Positions 4,484-5,148 of a DNA stretch of 5,148 nt are shown piece after piece. The notes beneath the pieces were generated by a model. It did not search any database. It saw only the letters and a program-made list of their open reading frames with translations, and was not told the DNA's origin. This DNA is from Bifidobacteriaceae bacterium NR021 (GTDB lineage Bacteria; Actinomycetota; Actinomycetes; Actinomycetales; Bifidobacteriaceae), in the NCBI GenBank assembly GCA_003585845.1, contig NQOP01000003.1, positions 65,114 to 70,261 on the forward strand, in the 5' to 3' direction. The translations under genes and the position numbers were made by a program. Position 1 is the first letter of the stretch. Every line of letters begins with the position of its first letter.

Positions 4484-5148
4484 ATGCTAGGTTTGCAAAT
4501 TTTAAATATTATATTTAATCCGGTTATTGTGTCGGTTGTAGTGCTATGCGCGCTTAGTCTTGCAAAACTTAATGTTTTGCTATCAATGATAGTAGCTTGC
4601 ATTGCAGGTGGTATTGCCGGTCATCTTCCTCTTTTTGGTGACGGAAATCACACTATTATGGCTTTGCTTTGCGACGGTTTCTCCACCAACGCACAAACTG
4701 CGCTCGCATACATTTTGCTTGGTACTTTTGCGGAAGCAATTACAGCAACAGGATTAGCTCAAATTATTTCTAAAAAAATTAGCTCAATCATTGGCATGAA
4801 AAAGTACGCTCTACTTGCTGTACTAACTCTTATTGCATGCATGTCTCAGAATATTGTGCCTGTTCATATTGCTTACATTCCTATTCTTATTCCGCCGATT
4901 TTGCAAGTTATGAACAAACTTAAGATTGACCGCCGAGCTGCAGCATGCTGCACAGCTTTTGGTCTTGAAGTTCCGTATATTGCTATTCCGTTTGGCTTTG
5001 GTCTTATTTTCCAAACTGTTATCGCTACGAATCTTTCTAAAAATGGCATGAAGGTTAGTGTTGCAGACGTTAGTGCTGTGAACTGGTATTTAGGTCTTGC
5101 AATGTTTGCATCACTACTTTTTGCAGTGTTTGTGCTCTACAGGAAACC
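4484..5148 (+). CDS. COG2056/YuiF-type permease (Na+/H+ antiporter family protein), 3'-truncated by window edge
   Basis: An integral membrane transporter; 221 codons are visible of about 440 usual for the family, and the frame is open to the right edge. The start is set by a good SD. Hydrophobic segments lie near residues 13-28, 31-50, 70-92, 107-141 (broken by SQNIVPVHIAYIPI), 155-180 and 199-219. The N-terminus (NPVIVSVVVLCALSLAKLN) resembles the short domain that opens Na_H_antiport_2-type proteins. The stretches SQNIVPVH, MNKLKIDRRA and FGLEVPYIAIPFGFGLIF match my recollection of the conserved core of Bacillus YuiF relatives. Databases usually label these Na+/H+ antiporters by distant NhaC similarity. 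Some relatives are thought to move amino acids, so the substrate should be left open. It appears to have its own promoter, with a repeat-rich leader of about 125 nt that suggests regulation at that point. No functional link to the divergent ABC pair is visible. Confidence 0.85.
   Translation, partial: MLGLQILNIIFNPVIVSVVVLCALSLAKLNVLLSMIVACIAGGIAGHLPLFGDGNHTIMALLCDGFSTNAQTALAYILLGTFAEAITATGLAQIISKKISSIIGMKKYALLAVLTLIACMSQNIVPVHIAYIPILIPPILQVMNKLKIDRRAAACCTAFGLEVPYIAIPFGFGLIFQTVIATNLSKNGMKVSVADVSAVNWYLGLAMFASLLFAVFVLYRK

Noticed and set aside
4823..5014. Antisense frame within the permease gene
   Set aside because: It is complementary to well-supported conserved transmembrane coding sequence, and its basic Asn/Arg-rich product looks like a codon shadow.

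Overview
The window most likely comes from a low-GC member of the Bifidobacteriaceae, with Gardnerella the best guess. Three things point there: AT-rich coding sequence with actinobacterial-style Shine-Dalgarno (SD) sites, an ABC ATPase paired with a YhgE/Pip membrane protein, and a COG2056-type permease next to a 4-hydroxybutyrate dehydrogenase. This is inference from protein character and not from a database match; another low-GC Gram-positive cannot be excluded.

Layout. (1) Positions 1-991, + strand: the 3' part of a 4-hydroxybutyrate dehydrogenase of the iron-dependent alcohol dehydrogenase family, cut by the left edge. (2) 992-1099: a short convergent gap with a perfect 12-bp hairpin that probably terminates transcription from both sides. 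(3) 1100-3178 and 3168-3935, - strand: an overlapping gene pair encoding a YhgE/Pip membrane protein with a long G/L heptad-like repeat ectodomain, and an ABC-type ATPase whose Walker A is intact but whose catalytic motifs are eroded. A 23-codon leader ORF (3932-4003) lies directly upstream, overlaps the ATPase start as ATGA, and has its SD in the loop of a small inverted repeat. (4) 4004-4483: an AT-rich divergent intergenic region full of short repeats and stem-loops, with a promoter for the rightward gene. (5) 4484-5148, + strand: the N-terminal half of a COG2056/YuiF-type permease (usually annotated Na+/H+ antiporter family), running off the right edge.

How they work together. The ATPase and YhgE/Pip genes overlap and are very probably one transcriptional and translational unit forming an ABC-2-like membrane system. 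The dehydrogenase and permease are separate units on the other strand, and nothing in the sequence ties them to the ABC pair. The most unusual material is the degenerate ATPase, its leader region, and the repeat and hairpin arrangement in front of the permease. I did not see a clearly new multi-gene system here.
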